A stretch of 64,000 nucleotides of DNA from Micromonospora sp. RP3T. GTDB taxonomy: Bacteria > Actinomycetota > Actinomycetes > Mycobacteriales > Micromonosporaceae. Shown here piece after piece: positions 41,508 to 50,120 of the stretch. Numbering within the stretch: position 1 is the first letter of the stretch; every line of letters starts with the position of its first letter. Both the position numbers and the translations under genes were made by a program. Below the pieces are notes generated by a model that was given only the letters and a program-made list of their open reading frames with translations, did no database searches and was not told the origin of the DNA. The stretch is taken from assembly GCF_003027925.1 (NCBI RefSeq), contig NZ_PYPS01000002.1, positions 248,001 to 312,000 on the forward strand, written 5' to 3'.

Positions 41508-42533
41508 GTGGCGATCGATGCGAACGTGGACGGGGACGCGGCCGCGCGGCTCGACCGGCTCACCGATCTGGCGACCCCGTTCGCGGTACGCACGGCGGTG
41601 ACCCTCCGCGTGCCGGACCGGATCGCGGCCGGCGTCACGAGCCTGGACGCGTTGGCCACCGCGTGCGACGCGGACCCGGGCGCGCTCGGCCGGCTGCTGC
41701 GCTACCTGACCCACCGAGGCGTGTTCGTCGAGGTGTCGCCGGACGTCTTCGCGCTCACCGACGTGGGCGAGCTGCTCTGCGACCGGAACGGCGGCGGGCA
41801 CGGCGCCGACCTTGACCTCGGCGGTCTCGGCGCGCGGATGGACCTGGCCTTCGCCGGGTTGCCGCACGCGATCCGCACCGGCCGGCCCGGCTACGGGTCG
41901 GTGCACGGCCGGGACTTCTGGGCCGACCTCGACGCCCACCCGGACCACCGCGCCTACTTCGACGCGCTGATGCTCAGCCAGCAGTTGTTCACCGCGCCCG
42001 AGGTGGCGAAGCGCTACCCCTGGGCCGAGGTGACGCACGTGGTCGACGTCGCCGGGGGCTCCGGCGGGCTGCTGCGGGAACTGCTCAGCGCCCACCCGCA
42101 CCTGCGCGGCACGCTCGTCGACCGCGACGAGCCGGTGGCGACCGCCGTCGCGACGTTCGCCGAGCACGGCCTCACCGACCGGGCCACGGGCGTGGTCGGG
42201 GACTTCTTCGCTCCGCTGCCGGCCGGCGCGGACGTCTACGTGGTGTCCCGCGCGCTGACCGACTGGAGCGACGACCACGCGACGGCGATCCTGCGCCGCT
42301 GCGCGGAGGCGGCCGGGGACACCGGTCGGGTGCTGGTCATCGAGGTGCTCCCGACCGTGCCGCACGTGCCGCACCTGTCCCCGTACGACCTGCGGATGCT
42401 GGTGCTGGTGGGCGGTCGCGAGCGGAGCGCGGCCGAGCACGCCGCGCTGGCCGCCGACGCGGGTCTGGCGCCCCGGCGCACCTGGTACGGCCCCGACGGG
42501 CTCACGCTGATGGAGTTCGCGCCGGCGCGCTGA
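41508..42533 (+). CDS. SAM-dependent O-methyltransferase
   Basis: This 341-residue protein is of the plant-like/DmpM-type O-methyltransferase family. An N-terminal winged-helix dimerisation domain (about 15-95) is followed by a Rossmann domain with the SAM motif DVAGGSGG (180-187), LVDRDEPVA and VVGDFFAPLP. The catalytic-region segment reads SRALTDWSDDHATAIL, where many relatives have a His (LHDW/LHNW), so the general base is Thr or is missing. It probably methylates a hydroxyl on the cluster product. The GTG at 41508 follows GGAGAGGAG. Confidence 0.9.
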   Translation: MAIDANVDGDAAARLDRLTDLATPFAVRTAVTLRVPDRIAAGVTSLDALATACDADPGALGRLLRYLTHRGVFVEVSPDVFALTDVGELLCDRNGGGHGADLDLGGLGARMDLAFAGLPHAIRTGRPGYGSVHGRDFWADLDAHPDHRAYFDALMLSQQLFTAPEVAKRYPWAEVTHVVDVAGGSGGLLRELLSAHPHLRGTLVDRDEPVATAVATFAEHGLTDRATGVVGDFFAPLPAGADVYVVSRALTDWSDDHATAILRRCAEAAGDTGRVLVIEVLPTVPHVPHLSPYDLRMLVLVGGRERSAAEHAALAADAGLAPRRTWYGPDGLTLMEFAPAR

Positions 42534-42543
42534 CCGCCGGCCC

Positions 42544-42572
42544 GCGCGCCGCCGGCGCGCCGGACGTCCGGC
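42544..42572. terminator. hairpin-rich gap between convergent genes
   Basis: GCGCGCC and GGCGCGC pair over three bases (42544-42560), directly followed by the palindrome GCCGGACGTCCGGC (42559-42572). The sequence sits between the methyltransferase and the DUF1801 gene and probably terminates both. Confidence 0.45.
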
Positions 42573-42615
42573 CCGGGGGGCGACCACCCCCTTCACGCCG
42601 TCGCGCCGGGACCCG

Positions 42616-43047
42616 CTACACCCCGGGCGCGGCGGTCCCGTCGGCGCCCCGGCGTTCCCGCACGGACGCGTCGACGAGCTCGCGGAGGACGCTCTCGTCG
42701 ACGGCGTCGAGCCGGGTGAGATAGAGGCACGCCTTGGCCGTCCTGTGCGGACCGAGCCGCGCGAGCGTCGCGGCGTGCCGTGCGGCGTAGTCGCCGGCCA
42801 GGTAGAGCACGAGATGCTGCTTGCGCGGCGAAAAGCCGACCAGGAAGAAGTCGCCGGTGGGTCCGCGGTGGCTGCCGAAGCCCACGATGCTCGGGCCCCA
42901 CATGACCGGTGGCTCCCCGGTGACGTCCTGGAGGATGGCCCGGAGGCGGTGCGCGTCGGCCCGCCGTCGGTCGTCGGGGACCGTCGCCAGGAAATCCTCG
43001 ACCTTCGTGTCGACCGGCACGGTCACCGGCCTCTTCGCTCTCGTCAT
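42616..43047 (-). CDS. DUF1801 (YdhG-like) protein
   Basis: This 143-residue protein matches the DUF1801 pattern: VEDFLATVPDDRRRADAHRL, then MWGPSIVGFGSH, FFLVGFSPRKQHLVLYL and KACLYLTRLDAVDESVLRELV. The function of the family is not known to me. It does not look like a biosynthetic gene and may be a passenger in the cluster. Confidence 0.88.
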   Translation of the reverse strand: MTRAKRPVTVPVDTKVEDFLATVPDDRRRADAHRLRAILQDVTGEPPVMWGPSIVGFGSHRGPTGDFFLVGFSPRKQHLVLYLAGDYAARHAATLARLGPHRTAKACLYLTRLDAVDESVLRELVDASVRERRGADGTAAPGV

Positions 43048-43139
43048 GCGCCCATGCTCCCAGCCGGGTCCGACAGCGGGATCACCGTGCCGGCCGGCCG
43101 GGCGGGGCCGGCTGGAGGGTGGGGGAACCCGGCACGGAA

Positions 43140-43257
43140 AGGCTCATTTGCCTGCGCATCGGCCAATTTGCCGAACATTATCGTCATCACATTGGTTGGT
43201 ACCCATGAATCGGCACATTTATCAATGGTTGTTCGCGGGAGTTCCGGCCGGTAACGT
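43140..43257 (+). promoter_or_regulatory. AT-rich control region and promoter of the terpene operon
   Basis: TTGTTC (43229-43234), 17 bases and TAACGT (43252-43257) form a clear promoter 46 bp before the first terpene gene. The 90 bp upstream are far more AT-rich than the rest of the window and contain repeated CATTTATC/CATTATC and CCAAT/ATTGG words, a likely regulator landing zone. No gene lies in the 255-bp gap 43048-43302. Confidence 0.7.
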
Positions 43258-43302
43258 CTCGCGTGGCGACTAGCCGAGCCTTCGTGAAAGGGTCGACGCG
43301 TC

Positions 43303-44322
43303 ATGACGGTTGCTGGCTTCACGAGATATCCGCCCTTCATCGACGACCTCGCCCGCAGCGAATCGGGACGGCTGCTGCACGCCGAACTCCTCCGGCGGTG
43401 GCCGGAGACGACCGATCAGCCCGACGCGATCGCCCGGTACGCGCTGCTGCCCGCCGGCAAGCTGCTCCGCCCGATGATGACGCTGCACGCCGCCCAGGCG
43501 GTGGGCGGGTCGCCCCGGGACGTGCTCGCCGCCGCGCTCGGCATGGAGTATCTGCACGTCGCGACGCTCGTGCACGACGACATCATCGACGCCGACACGA
43601 TGCGCCGCGGCCGGCCGGCGGTCCCGGTCGCGTTCGGCATCCCGAACGCCATCGTGACTGGCGACCACCTCATCTTCCAGGCGTTCCAGGCCATCGTGGA
43701 CGGTGGCGGGGCGGTCCCGCCCGGCCACGTCGTCGCCGCGGTCACCGCGTTGGCCGAGGCGGGCCAGGACCTGTGCCGGGGCCAGGCCGTCGAGGCCCAG
43801 CTCGTCGGCGACCTGGACGCGGGCGCCCGGTGGTACGCGGAGATGATCCGCCTCAAGACCGGCTCCCTGTTCCGTGCCGCGTGCCACGTCGGCGCCCTGC
43901 TCGGCGGCGCGGAACCGGGCGTGGCGTCCGCGCTGGCCCGCTACGGCGAGCACCTCGGCGCGGCGTTCCAGATCCGCGACGACCTGCTGTCCTACGTCGC
44001 CACCCCGGAGCAGACCGGGAAGCCGGCGACCAGTGACCTCAACAACGGCCGGCCGACGCTGCCGCTGCTGCTGGCGTACGACGCGGCCACCGACACGGAT
44101 CGCGTCGAGCTGTTGGCGGTGCTGCACCGGCGCGGCGCCGGCCCCGGTGACGTCGAGTGGGTCAGCGCCCTGCTCCGCGACGTCGACGCGGTGGAGGGCG
44201 CGCGCCGGCGGATGGCGGAGCACGCCGAGCGGGCCCGGTCCGAACTGGCCGTGCTCGCCCCCTCGGCGAGCGCGGACGTGCTGGCCGGCATCGCGCGTTG
44301 GATGACGAGCGAGATGGCGTGA
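43303..44322 (+). CDS. (E)-polyprenyl diphosphate synthase, GGPP-type
   Basis: This 339-residue enzyme has the first aspartate motif DDIID (92-96, followed by ADTMRRGRP) and the second QIRDD (223-227). Residues before the first motif are small (HVATLVH), not the aromatic pair that stops at C15, so a C20 or longer product is expected. It makes the linear prenyl diphosphate for the cluster by adding isopentenyl diphosphate units. It opens a five-gene operon, and its stop overlaps the next start (GTGA). Confidence 0.93.
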   Translation: MTVAGFTRYPPFIDDLARSESGRLLHAELLRRWPETTDQPDAIARYALLPAGKLLRPMMTLHAAQAVGGSPRDVLAAALGMEYLHVATLVHDDIIDADTMRRGRPAVPVAFGIPNAIVTGDHLIFQAFQAIVDGGGAVPPGHVVAAVTALAEAGQDLCRGQAVEAQLVGDLDAGARWYAEMIRLKTGSLFRAACHVGALLGGAEPGVASALARYGEHLGAAFQIRDDLLSYVATPEQTGKPATSDLNNGRPTLPLLLAYDAATDTDRVELLAVLHRRGAGPGDVEWVSALLRDVDAVEGARRRMAEHAERARSELAVLAPSASADVLAGIARWMTSEMA

Positions 44323-45347
44323 GAGCCGCCCGGGCGCTGCGGGCGCACGTGGAGACCTGGCGGCCCTACACGCTCTGGTACGTCGGGCTGGTGGGTCTCG
44401 GTGGGGCGGCGGTGGTCGACGGGGCCCACCATCCGTGGCGGCTCCTGTCGGCCTGGGCGGCGCCCACCGCCGGCTGGCTCGGCGGCCACTACCTCGGCGA
44501 CTGGTTCGACCGGGAGCTGGACGCCGGCAGCAAGCCGCACCGCCCGATCCCGTCCAGCCGGCTGGGCGCGCGTACCGCATTGGGGTGCGGCTTCGCCTGC
44601 TTCGCGGTCCTCGCGGTCCTCGCCGTGGCCGGCGGCTGGGGCACCACGACGGCAGCGCTGCTGGCCGGCTGCGGCATCGTCGCCTACAGCCGCTGGTTCA
44701 AGGCCCGCGGGTTCGCCGGCAACCTGGTGCGCGGCGGGCTCGGCGCGGTCGCGCTGCTCTACGGCGCGCTCGCCGTCGGGCTGCCGGCGGACCCGTCCCG
44801 GGTGCTGCCCGTCCTGCTGGCGCTGACCGTCGCGTTCTGGGCGCACGACGCCATGTCCAACCTCGTCGGGGCGCTGCGGGACATCGACGGCGACCGCGCG
44901 GGCGGCTACCGGACGCTGCCGGTCGGGCGCGGTGTCCCGGTCGCGGTCCGGACCGTGCTGGCGCTCTACGCCGGCACGCTCGGCGCGGCCCTCACCGCCG
45001 GCCTGCTGGCGGACCGGAGCGGGCGGGCCGGCTACCTGGCGACCCTGCTCGTCGTCGGCGTCGTGGGCCTCGCCGCGCTGAGGCCGTTGCTGGCGCACCA
45101 CACCGACATGCCCGTCATGGTGGCGCTGCGCGCCCACTCCGTGCTGGTCGTCGAGCGGGTCGTGCTGGCCTCGGCCGTGGTCGGGCTCGGCCTCGGCGTC
45201 GCGGTGCAGCTCGTGCTCGCGCTGCCGATGGTGGCGCTGACCTGGTGGGCGCAGCGCGGCATGCGCGCCCGGCACGAACTGGGGCCGGCCCCCGCCGACC
45301 TGGCCCTGGCCACCCCCCGTCGAATGTCCCTGGAGGACGCGCCATGA
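44319..45347 (+). CDS. UbiA-family membrane prenyltransferase or terpene cyclase
   Basis: This 342-residue protein has about eight or nine transmembrane helices. The first aspartate-rich motif is G60-D-W-F-D-R-E-L-D68, so the usual Asn of NDxxDxxxD is Gly. KPHRPIPSSRLG follows, and the second motif is D188-I-D-G-D192. UbiA proteins transfer prenyl groups to acceptors; a few are membrane terpene cyclases. No aromatic acceptor gene is evident nearby, so a cyclase or isomerase-like role on the prenyl chain is possible. The GTG at 44319 overlaps the synthase stop. Confidence 0.9.
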   Translation: MRAARALRAHVETWRPYTLWYVGLVGLGGAAVVDGAHHPWRLLSAWAAPTAGWLGGHYLGDWFDRELDAGSKPHRPIPSSRLGARTALGCGFACFAVLAVLAVAGGWGTTTAALLAGCGIVAYSRWFKARGFAGNLVRGGLGAVALLYGALAVGLPADPSRVLPVLLALTVAFWAHDAMSNLVGALRDIDGDRAGGYRTLPVGRGVPVAVRTVLALYAGTLGAALTAGLLADRSGRAGYLATLLVVGVVGLAALRPLLAHHTDMPVMVALRAHSVLVVERVVLASAVVGLGLGVAVQLVLALPMVALTWWAQRGMRARHELGPAPADLALATPRRMSLEDAP

Positions 45348-47044
45348 CCGCTGTCACCGCCGAGGCCGTGGGGCGAGCGATCACCGCCGGTGCCGAGGCG
45401 CTGCTGCGCCGCCGACGCCCCGACGGCGTCTTCGGCGACGACCCGCCGGCCTCGGTGCTGGGCACCGCCGGCGCGGTGGCCGCGCTGCACGCCGCCGACC
45501 CGGTGGGCAGCGCCGACCTGGTCGACGCCGGCACCGGCTGGCTGCGCCGGCAGCAGCACGACGACGGCGGCTGGGGCGGCGTGGTGGGCGCGGAGAGCGA
45601 GGTCGTCCCGACCGCGGTCGCGGTCGCGGCGCTGGCGCTGAGCGCCCCGGCGGCCAGCGCCGAGGCGATCGCCGCCGGCCGGGCCCGGCTGGCCGGGATG
45701 GGCGGCGTCGACGCGGTCACCGACCGGGCCATCTCGCTGCTCTGCCGCCAACTGCTCACGATGGCCGGGATGACCGCCGAGGCCGGTCCGCTGCGCCGGC
45801 TGCCGCTGGAGATCGTGCTGTTCGACCGGGTCCGCCGCCGGCGGCTGTCGTTCCGCACCGCGCCCTTCGTCGGTCTCGCCCTGATGCAGGCCGACCTGCT
45901 GCCCACCGGCCGCCTGCGCCGGGCCACGCTGCGCCGGGCCCGCCCGGTGGCGGTCCGGCTGCTGCGCGCCATCTTCGACCACGAGGGCCGTACCGGCGCG
46001 TTGAGCGAGGACCCGTGGCCCGCCGCGCTGGTGCTGCTCGGGTTGGCCCGCAGCGGCGAGGCGCCGGACATCGCCGCGGCCGTGGTCGGCTGGCTGCGGC
46101 GGGCGGTCCGCCCCGACGGCGCCTGGGACGCCGTGACGAACCTGGACCTGACCCGCTCCGGGTACGCGGTGACCGGACTGGCCGCCGCCGGGTACGCCGC
46201 CGACCCGCGGCTGCGGGCCACCCGCGACGTCTTCCACGCCACCCAGAAGCCCACCGCGTTCGAGGTGCTGGACGTGCCGCCGGGCGGGTGGAGCTACTCC
46301 AACGTGGGCGGCTGGCCGGTGACGCTGGAGTCCGCCGAGATCCTGTCGGCGCTCGCCGGCTATCCCGACGCCGCCGCCGACCCGGTGCTGCGTACCGGCC
46401 TGGCCTGGCTGGTCGACCGCCAGGACAGCCGCGGCTCGTGGAGCCTGTGGGTCCGCGACACCCAGCTCGCCAACGACGGTCCCTGCCCGGCCATCACCAG
46501 CCAGGCGATCCTCGCCCTGCACGAGGCCGGCCATCCCGACGACCACCCGGCGATCGTCCGGGCGGCGGCCTGGCTGCTGACCCGCGCGGCGCCCGACGGC
46601 ACGTTCGAGAACCTCTGGTACCGCGACCACACCTCCGGCACGGCGGTGGTGGTGGGCGCGCTGTCGCGGGTCGGCCACGCCCGGCACGAGGTGGTCCGGC
46701 GGGCGGTCCGGTGGTTACGCGAGACCCAGCTGCCGGACGGTTCCTGGGGCCCGGGCGACGGCACGCCCGGCACGGTCGAGGAGACGTCGTGGGCCGTCCA
46801 GGGCCTGCTCGCCACCGGCGATCCCGACGTCGACGTCGCCGTGGAGCGGGGCGTCGCCTGGCTGGTGGCGGCGGCCGGCCCGGACGGCGGGTGGCCGGCG
46901 GCCCGGGTGTGCAACTACATCCGCCACCACATGCGCTACCCCAACGCGGTGATCACCCAGGCGGTCGCGTTGCGCGCGCTCGGCGAGTACCGCCGGGCCA
47001 CCGCCGGGCGGTCGGACGTCGCGCCCGGCGCGGTGGCCCGATGA
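45344..47044 (+). CDS. squalene/oxidosqualene-cyclase-like terpene cyclase without DXDD
   Basis: This 566-residue protein has the alpha-barrel repeats of class II cyclases with QW-type motifs (RRQQHDDGGWGG, VDRQDSRGSWSLW, RETQLPDGSWGPG, GPDGGW) and EETSWAVQGLL near the end. Where squalene-hopene cyclases have the proton donor DXDD, this protein reads W-P-V326-T-L-E329-S-A-E. That framework resembles the oxidosqualene cyclase VSDCTAE, but with Leu at the catalytic Asp. Loss of the strong acid fits an epoxide substrate, and an FAD monooxygenase is the next gene. Glu329 could serve as the acid; that is inference. Its start and stop overlap both neighbours (ATGA). Confidence 0.88.
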   Translation: MTAVTAEAVGRAITAGAEALLRRRRPDGVFGDDPPASVLGTAGAVAALHAADPVGSADLVDAGTGWLRRQQHDDGGWGGVVGAESEVVPTAVAVAALALSAPAASAEAIAAGRARLAGMGGVDAVTDRAISLLCRQLLTMAGMTAEAGPLRRLPLEIVLFDRVRRRRLSFRTAPFVGLALMQADLLPTGRLRRATLRRARPVAVRLLRAIFDHEGRTGALSEDPWPAALVLLGLARSGEAPDIAAAVVGWLRRAVRPDGAWDAVTNLDLTRSGYAVTGLAAAGYAADPRLRATRDVFHATQKPTAFEVLDVPPGGWSYSNVGGWPVTLESAEILSALAGYPDAAADPVLRTGLAWLVDRQDSRGSWSLWVRDTQLANDGPCPAITSQAILALHEAGHPDDHPAIVRAAAWLLTRAAPDGTFENLWYRDHTSGTAVVVGALSRVGHARHEVVRRAVRWLRETQLPDGSWGPGDGTPGTVEETSWAVQGLLATGDPDVDVAVERGVAWLVAAAGPDGGWPAARVCNYIRHHMRYPNAVITQAVALRALGEYRRATAGRSDVAPGAVAR

Positions 47045-48318
47045 GCCCGGACGTCGTGGTGGTGGGCGCCGGCGCCGGCGGCCTGGCGAGCGCCCGCGCG
47101 CTGGGCGCGCTCGGGCTGCGGGTGCTCGTGCTCGACCGCCAGCGCACCCCCGCCTCGATCGCCAAGGGCGAGATCCTCCAGCCCGAGACCGTCCGCATCC
47201 TCGACTCGTGGGGGGTCCTCGACGCCCTGCGCGCCACCGGCGCCCGCCCGGTCGGGCGGCTGGCCATCCGGGACCCGGACGGCGGGCCGCTGCTCTGCCT
47301 CGACTACGCCGACCTGCCGGGCGCGTACCGGGAGATCCTCTGCGCCGACTACGGCGACCTGCGCGGCGTACTCGCCGACGGGTTGCCCGCCACCGTGGAG
47401 GTCCGGTGGGGTCGGCGGGTGACCGGCACGCTGCGTGCCGACGACGGCCGGGTCACCGGCGTCCGGGTCGCCGGCGACGGGGGCGAGCAGGACGTTCCGG
47501 CGGCGCTGGTGGTCGCCGCGGACGGCATGTCCTCCCCGCTGCGACGGGCGGCCGGCGTGACCGTCGAACGCCGCGAGTACCCGCACGGCCTGGTCGCGTT
47601 CGACGTGGCCGAGGCCGACGTGGCCGACGAGGTGACGGCGTACCGGACCGGGCGCGGCCTGTGCCTGGTCTACCCGCTGCCCGGCGGGCGGTGCCGGCTC
47701 TACGTCCAGGTGACGGGGGACGAGTTCCGGGGCCGGGCCGACCTGGGCGCGTGGTGCGACCGGCTGCTCGCCGACGTGCCGGCGGTCCGGCCGATCGGCG
47801 CCGCGATCCGGGCCAGCCTGCACCGCCGCCAACTCCTCGCGGTCTACCGGCTGCGCACCGACCGCCTGGCCGTGCCCGGCCTGGCGCTGGTCGGCGAGGC
47901 GGCGCACGCGGTGCACCCGATGGCGGCGCAGGGCGTGAACAGCTCCCTGGGCGACGCGGAGACGCTCGCGGCCAGCCTGGCGGCCGAGGGCGGCACGCCG
48001 GCGCCGGCGTCCGTCGACCGGGCGCTGCGGGCCTTCGAGGCCGCGCGCCGGCCCCGCCTCGACCACGTCGCGACCGTCAGCCACAACGCCTCCCGCATGA
48101 TCACCAGCGTCTCCGGGCTGCCGAAACTGCTCGGCGTACGGATGATGCGCCGCACCGCCGCCAACCCGAGGCTGCTCGGGCTCACCGCCGGCAACCTCTC
48201 CGGCACGGACGTCCGGCCGCTCTCCCTCGTCGACCGGCTCTACCAGCTCGGGCTGCTCACCGACCGGCACGCCCGTGTCCCCTCCCCGCCGGCCCCGTCC
48301 AGAAGTGAGCGATCATGA
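47041..48318 (+). CDS. FAD-dependent monooxygenase, probable polyene epoxidase
   Basis: This 425-residue flavoprotein is of the UbiH/PHBH class: the N-terminal FAD motif VVVVGAGAGGLASARAL, then VVAADGMSSPLRRAAG (DG motif) and GEAAHAVHPMAAQGVNSSL (second FAD motif, Glu for the usual Asp). Lying between an epoxide-type cyclase and an aminotransferase in a coupled operon, it most likely epoxidises the terminal alkene of the prenyl chain before cyclisation. The position is suggested by analogy with other bacterial terpene clusters. Confidence 0.92.
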   Translation: MSPDVVVVGAGAGGLASARALGALGLRVLVLDRQRTPASIAKGEILQPETVRILDSWGVLDALRATGARPVGRLAIRDPDGGPLLCLDYADLPGAYREILCADYGDLRGVLADGLPATVEVRWGRRVTGTLRADDGRVTGVRVAGDGGEQDVPAALVVAADGMSSPLRRAAGVTVERREYPHGLVAFDVAEADVADEVTAYRTGRGLCLVYPLPGGRCRLYVQVTGDEFRGRADLGAWCDRLLADVPAVRPIGAAIRASLHRRQLLAVYRLRTDRLAVPGLALVGEAAHAVHPMAAQGVNSSLGDAETLAASLAAEGGTPAPASVDRALRAFEAARRPRLDHVATVSHNASRMITSVSGLPKLLGVRMMRRTAANPRLLGLTAGNLSGTDVRPLSLVDRLYQLGLLTDRHARVPSPPAPSRSERS

Positions 48319-49337
48319 CCCCTGCCACCGCCGTCGACACGCCGCCGGTCGACCTGTCGATGAACGAGACGCCGTACGATCCGCTGCCGGGCATCCGGCG
48401 GATCGTCGCCGACGGCGCCGCGACCCTCCAGCGGTACCCGGACCGCACCTCGTCGGCGCTGGTGGCCGCGCTGGCCGCCCGGCTGGCGGTGGGGCCGGAG
48501 TCGATACTGGTCGGCCCCGGCTCGGCCGGGCTGTGCCAGCACCTGGTGCAGTCGCTCGGCCCTCGGCCGGACGTGGTCCACGCGGCGCTGTCGTTCGAGG
48601 GCTACCCGTTGATCATCCGCAACGCGGGCGCGACCGCCGTGCCGGTGCCGCTGGACGGCTACGACCACGACCTGCCCGCGATGGCGGACGCGGTGACCGA
48701 CCGGACCCGCTGCGTGCTGCTCTGCCACCCCAACAACCCGACCGGGACGGCGCTGCGCCGCGCCGAGGTGCGCGCGTTCCTCGACCGGATCCCGGCCGAC
48801 GTCCCGGTCATCGTGGACGAGGCGTACCGGGAGTTCGTCACCGACCCGGACGCGCCGGACGGGATGGAGCTGTTCCGGGCGTACGACAACGTCTGCGTGT
48901 TGCGCACCTTCTCCAAGGCGTACGGTCTGGCCGCGTTGCGCGTCGGCTACGCCGTGGTGCCGCCCCGGCTGCTCCCGGCGGCGGCGCTGACCGGGGCGGT
49001 GTTCTTCCCGAACGCGCTCGCCCAGGCGGCGGCCGTGGCGAGCCTGGCGCCGGAGGTCACGCCGGAGCTGACCCGGCGCTGCGCGGACCTGGTGACGGCA
49101 CGGACCGGCCTGATCGACGCGTTGCGGGGGCTGGGGCTGACCGTGGCGCCCAGCGAGGCCAACTTCGTGTGGCTGCCGCTGGGGGAGCGGGCGGCGGCGT
49201 TCGCCGAGCGCGCCCGGGCGGCCGGGATCCTGGTGATGGCGCTGCCCGGGGCCGGTGTCCGGATCACGGTCGGGTCGGACGAGGCCAACGACCGGCTCTG
49301 CGCGTTCGTCCGGGCGGCGCTCACCGAGGGCTTCTGA
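48315..49337 (+). CDS. PLP aminotransferase, histidinol-phosphate type
   Basis: This 340-residue fold-type I aminotransferase has NETPYDPLPG at the N-terminus, HPNNPTGT (139-145), VIVDEAYREF with the cofactor Asp, and the Schiff-base Lys201 in TFSKAYGLAALRVGYA. The fold is that of HisC/aromatic aminotransferases, but coupling to the terpene genes (ATGA overlap at 48315) points to a cluster role, such as installing an amine on an oxidised terpenoid or making an amino acid unit. It is probably not the cell's histidine enzyme. Confidence 0.9.
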   Translation: MTPATAVDTPPVDLSMNETPYDPLPGIRRIVADGAATLQRYPDRTSSALVAALAARLAVGPESILVGPGSAGLCQHLVQSLGPRPDVVHAALSFEGYPLIIRNAGATAVPVPLDGYDHDLPAMADAVTDRTRCVLLCHPNNPTGTALRRAEVRAFLDRIPADVPVIVDEAYREFVTDPDAPDGMELFRAYDNVCVLRTFSKAYGLAALRVGYAVVPPRLLPAAALTGAVFFPNALAQAAAVASLAPEVTPELTRRCADLVTARTGLIDALRGLGLTVAPSEANFVWLPLGERAAAFAERARAAGILVMALPGAGVRITVGSDEANDRLCAFVRAALTEGF

Positions 49338-49338
49338 G

Positions 49339-49527
49339 TCAGCGGGGAGATCGCGCGTCGCCGGCCGATCGCCGCGCCGTGAGGCGGGCGCGTGCCCAGC
49401 GCAGGGACGGACAGCCGTCCGTGCGGGCGTGGCACCGATGGCAGTGACCCAGGATCCAATGCCGCCGGATGATCCGCTTCGCCAGCTCCGGCACCCACTC
49501 CGACCGGGGTGATTCTCTCTCGATCAT
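49339..49527 (-). CDS. small Cys/His-rich basic protein
   Basis: This 62-residue protein has GHCHRCHARTDGC, a compact Cys-His cluster suited to binding zinc, in a basic background. The ATG at 49527 is well supported by CTCGGGAGACAGC. It ends one base after the aminotransferase gene (convergent) and is divergent from the AlpA-like gene. The function is unknown; similar mini-proteins turn up beside HTH genes in actinomycetes, as I recall. Confidence 0.6.
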   Translation of the reverse strand: MIERESPRSEWVPELAKRIIRRHWILGHCHRCHARTDGCPSLRWARARLTARRSAGDARSPR

Positions 49528-49681
49528 GCTGTCTCCCGAGGCAGGCAGGTCCGGGCACCGCACCCCGTTCAGGTACCCGGACCGCTCACCGGACGTGCCC
49601 CACCAGCCTCCATTGCAACGTGCGCACCGTCAAGGTTGGAAGTGGCAACGTGTACGCCAGTCACGTGCATACGGTCACGGT

Positions 49682-49894
49682 GTGAGGCTTGTGGCGCTCT
49701 CCGATATCGCGGACATGCTCGGTGGCGTGTCGCGCACGCGGGCGACCGAGATCACGAACCGGTCCACCTTCCCGGAGCCCATCGACACCGTGGCGAGTGG
49801 CAAGGTCCGGGTGTGGGACCGCGCCGACGTCGAAGCCTGGATCAGGCGGTATCGACCGAATCAGCCCCGTGGCGGGGACGACGAACAGCCCTGA
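49682..49894 (+). CDS. AlpA/excisionase-like winged-helix DNA-binding protein
   Basis: This 70-residue protein has VALSDIADMLGGVSRTRATEIT (helix-turn-helix), then STFPEPIDTVASGKVRVWDRADVEAWI, the classic AlpA/MerR-like wing. Such proteins act as excisionases or small regulators in integrative elements. No integrase or att repeat is visible, so this is at most a remnant or a chromosomal regulator. TACGGT lies exactly six bases before the GTG at 49682, a leaderless start. Confidence 0.85.
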   Translation: MRLVALSDIADMLGGVSRTRATEITNRSTFPEPIDTVASGKVRVWDRADVEAWIRRYRPNQPRGGDDEQP

Positions 49895-50120
49895 TGCAGG
49901 GACCATCGGATGTTCGGCTCTTGAGGGACGGCGCGGAGGAGTGCCTGGCCTCGGGCGAGGGCGGTGACCCGCCCAGGCCACTCCGGGTGGTCGAAGCGAG
50001 CCGGATGATCGACAGCCGGTGACTTTCGCCAGCAGGCTTTCACCGGAGCAGGTGCGACCGGTGATCCCGCTGCGGAGGGAGCGGCAGTCGAGCCCTGGGC
50101 AGACCGGTGAGAATGGCCCG

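Noticed and set aside
46126..46155. NLDL (residues 266-269) as the DXDD motif of the terpene cyclase
   Set aside because: Aligning the flanking repeats with squalene-hopene cyclase places this segment one repeat too early. The true equivalent is WPVTLESAE at residues 324-332.
48315..49337. housekeeping hisC
   Set aside because: The fold fits, but no other his genes are near and the gene is translationally coupled to terpene genes.
49682..49894. intact integrative element
   Set aside because: Only an AlpA-like protein is present; no integrase, replication gene, tRNA or direct repeats are visible.
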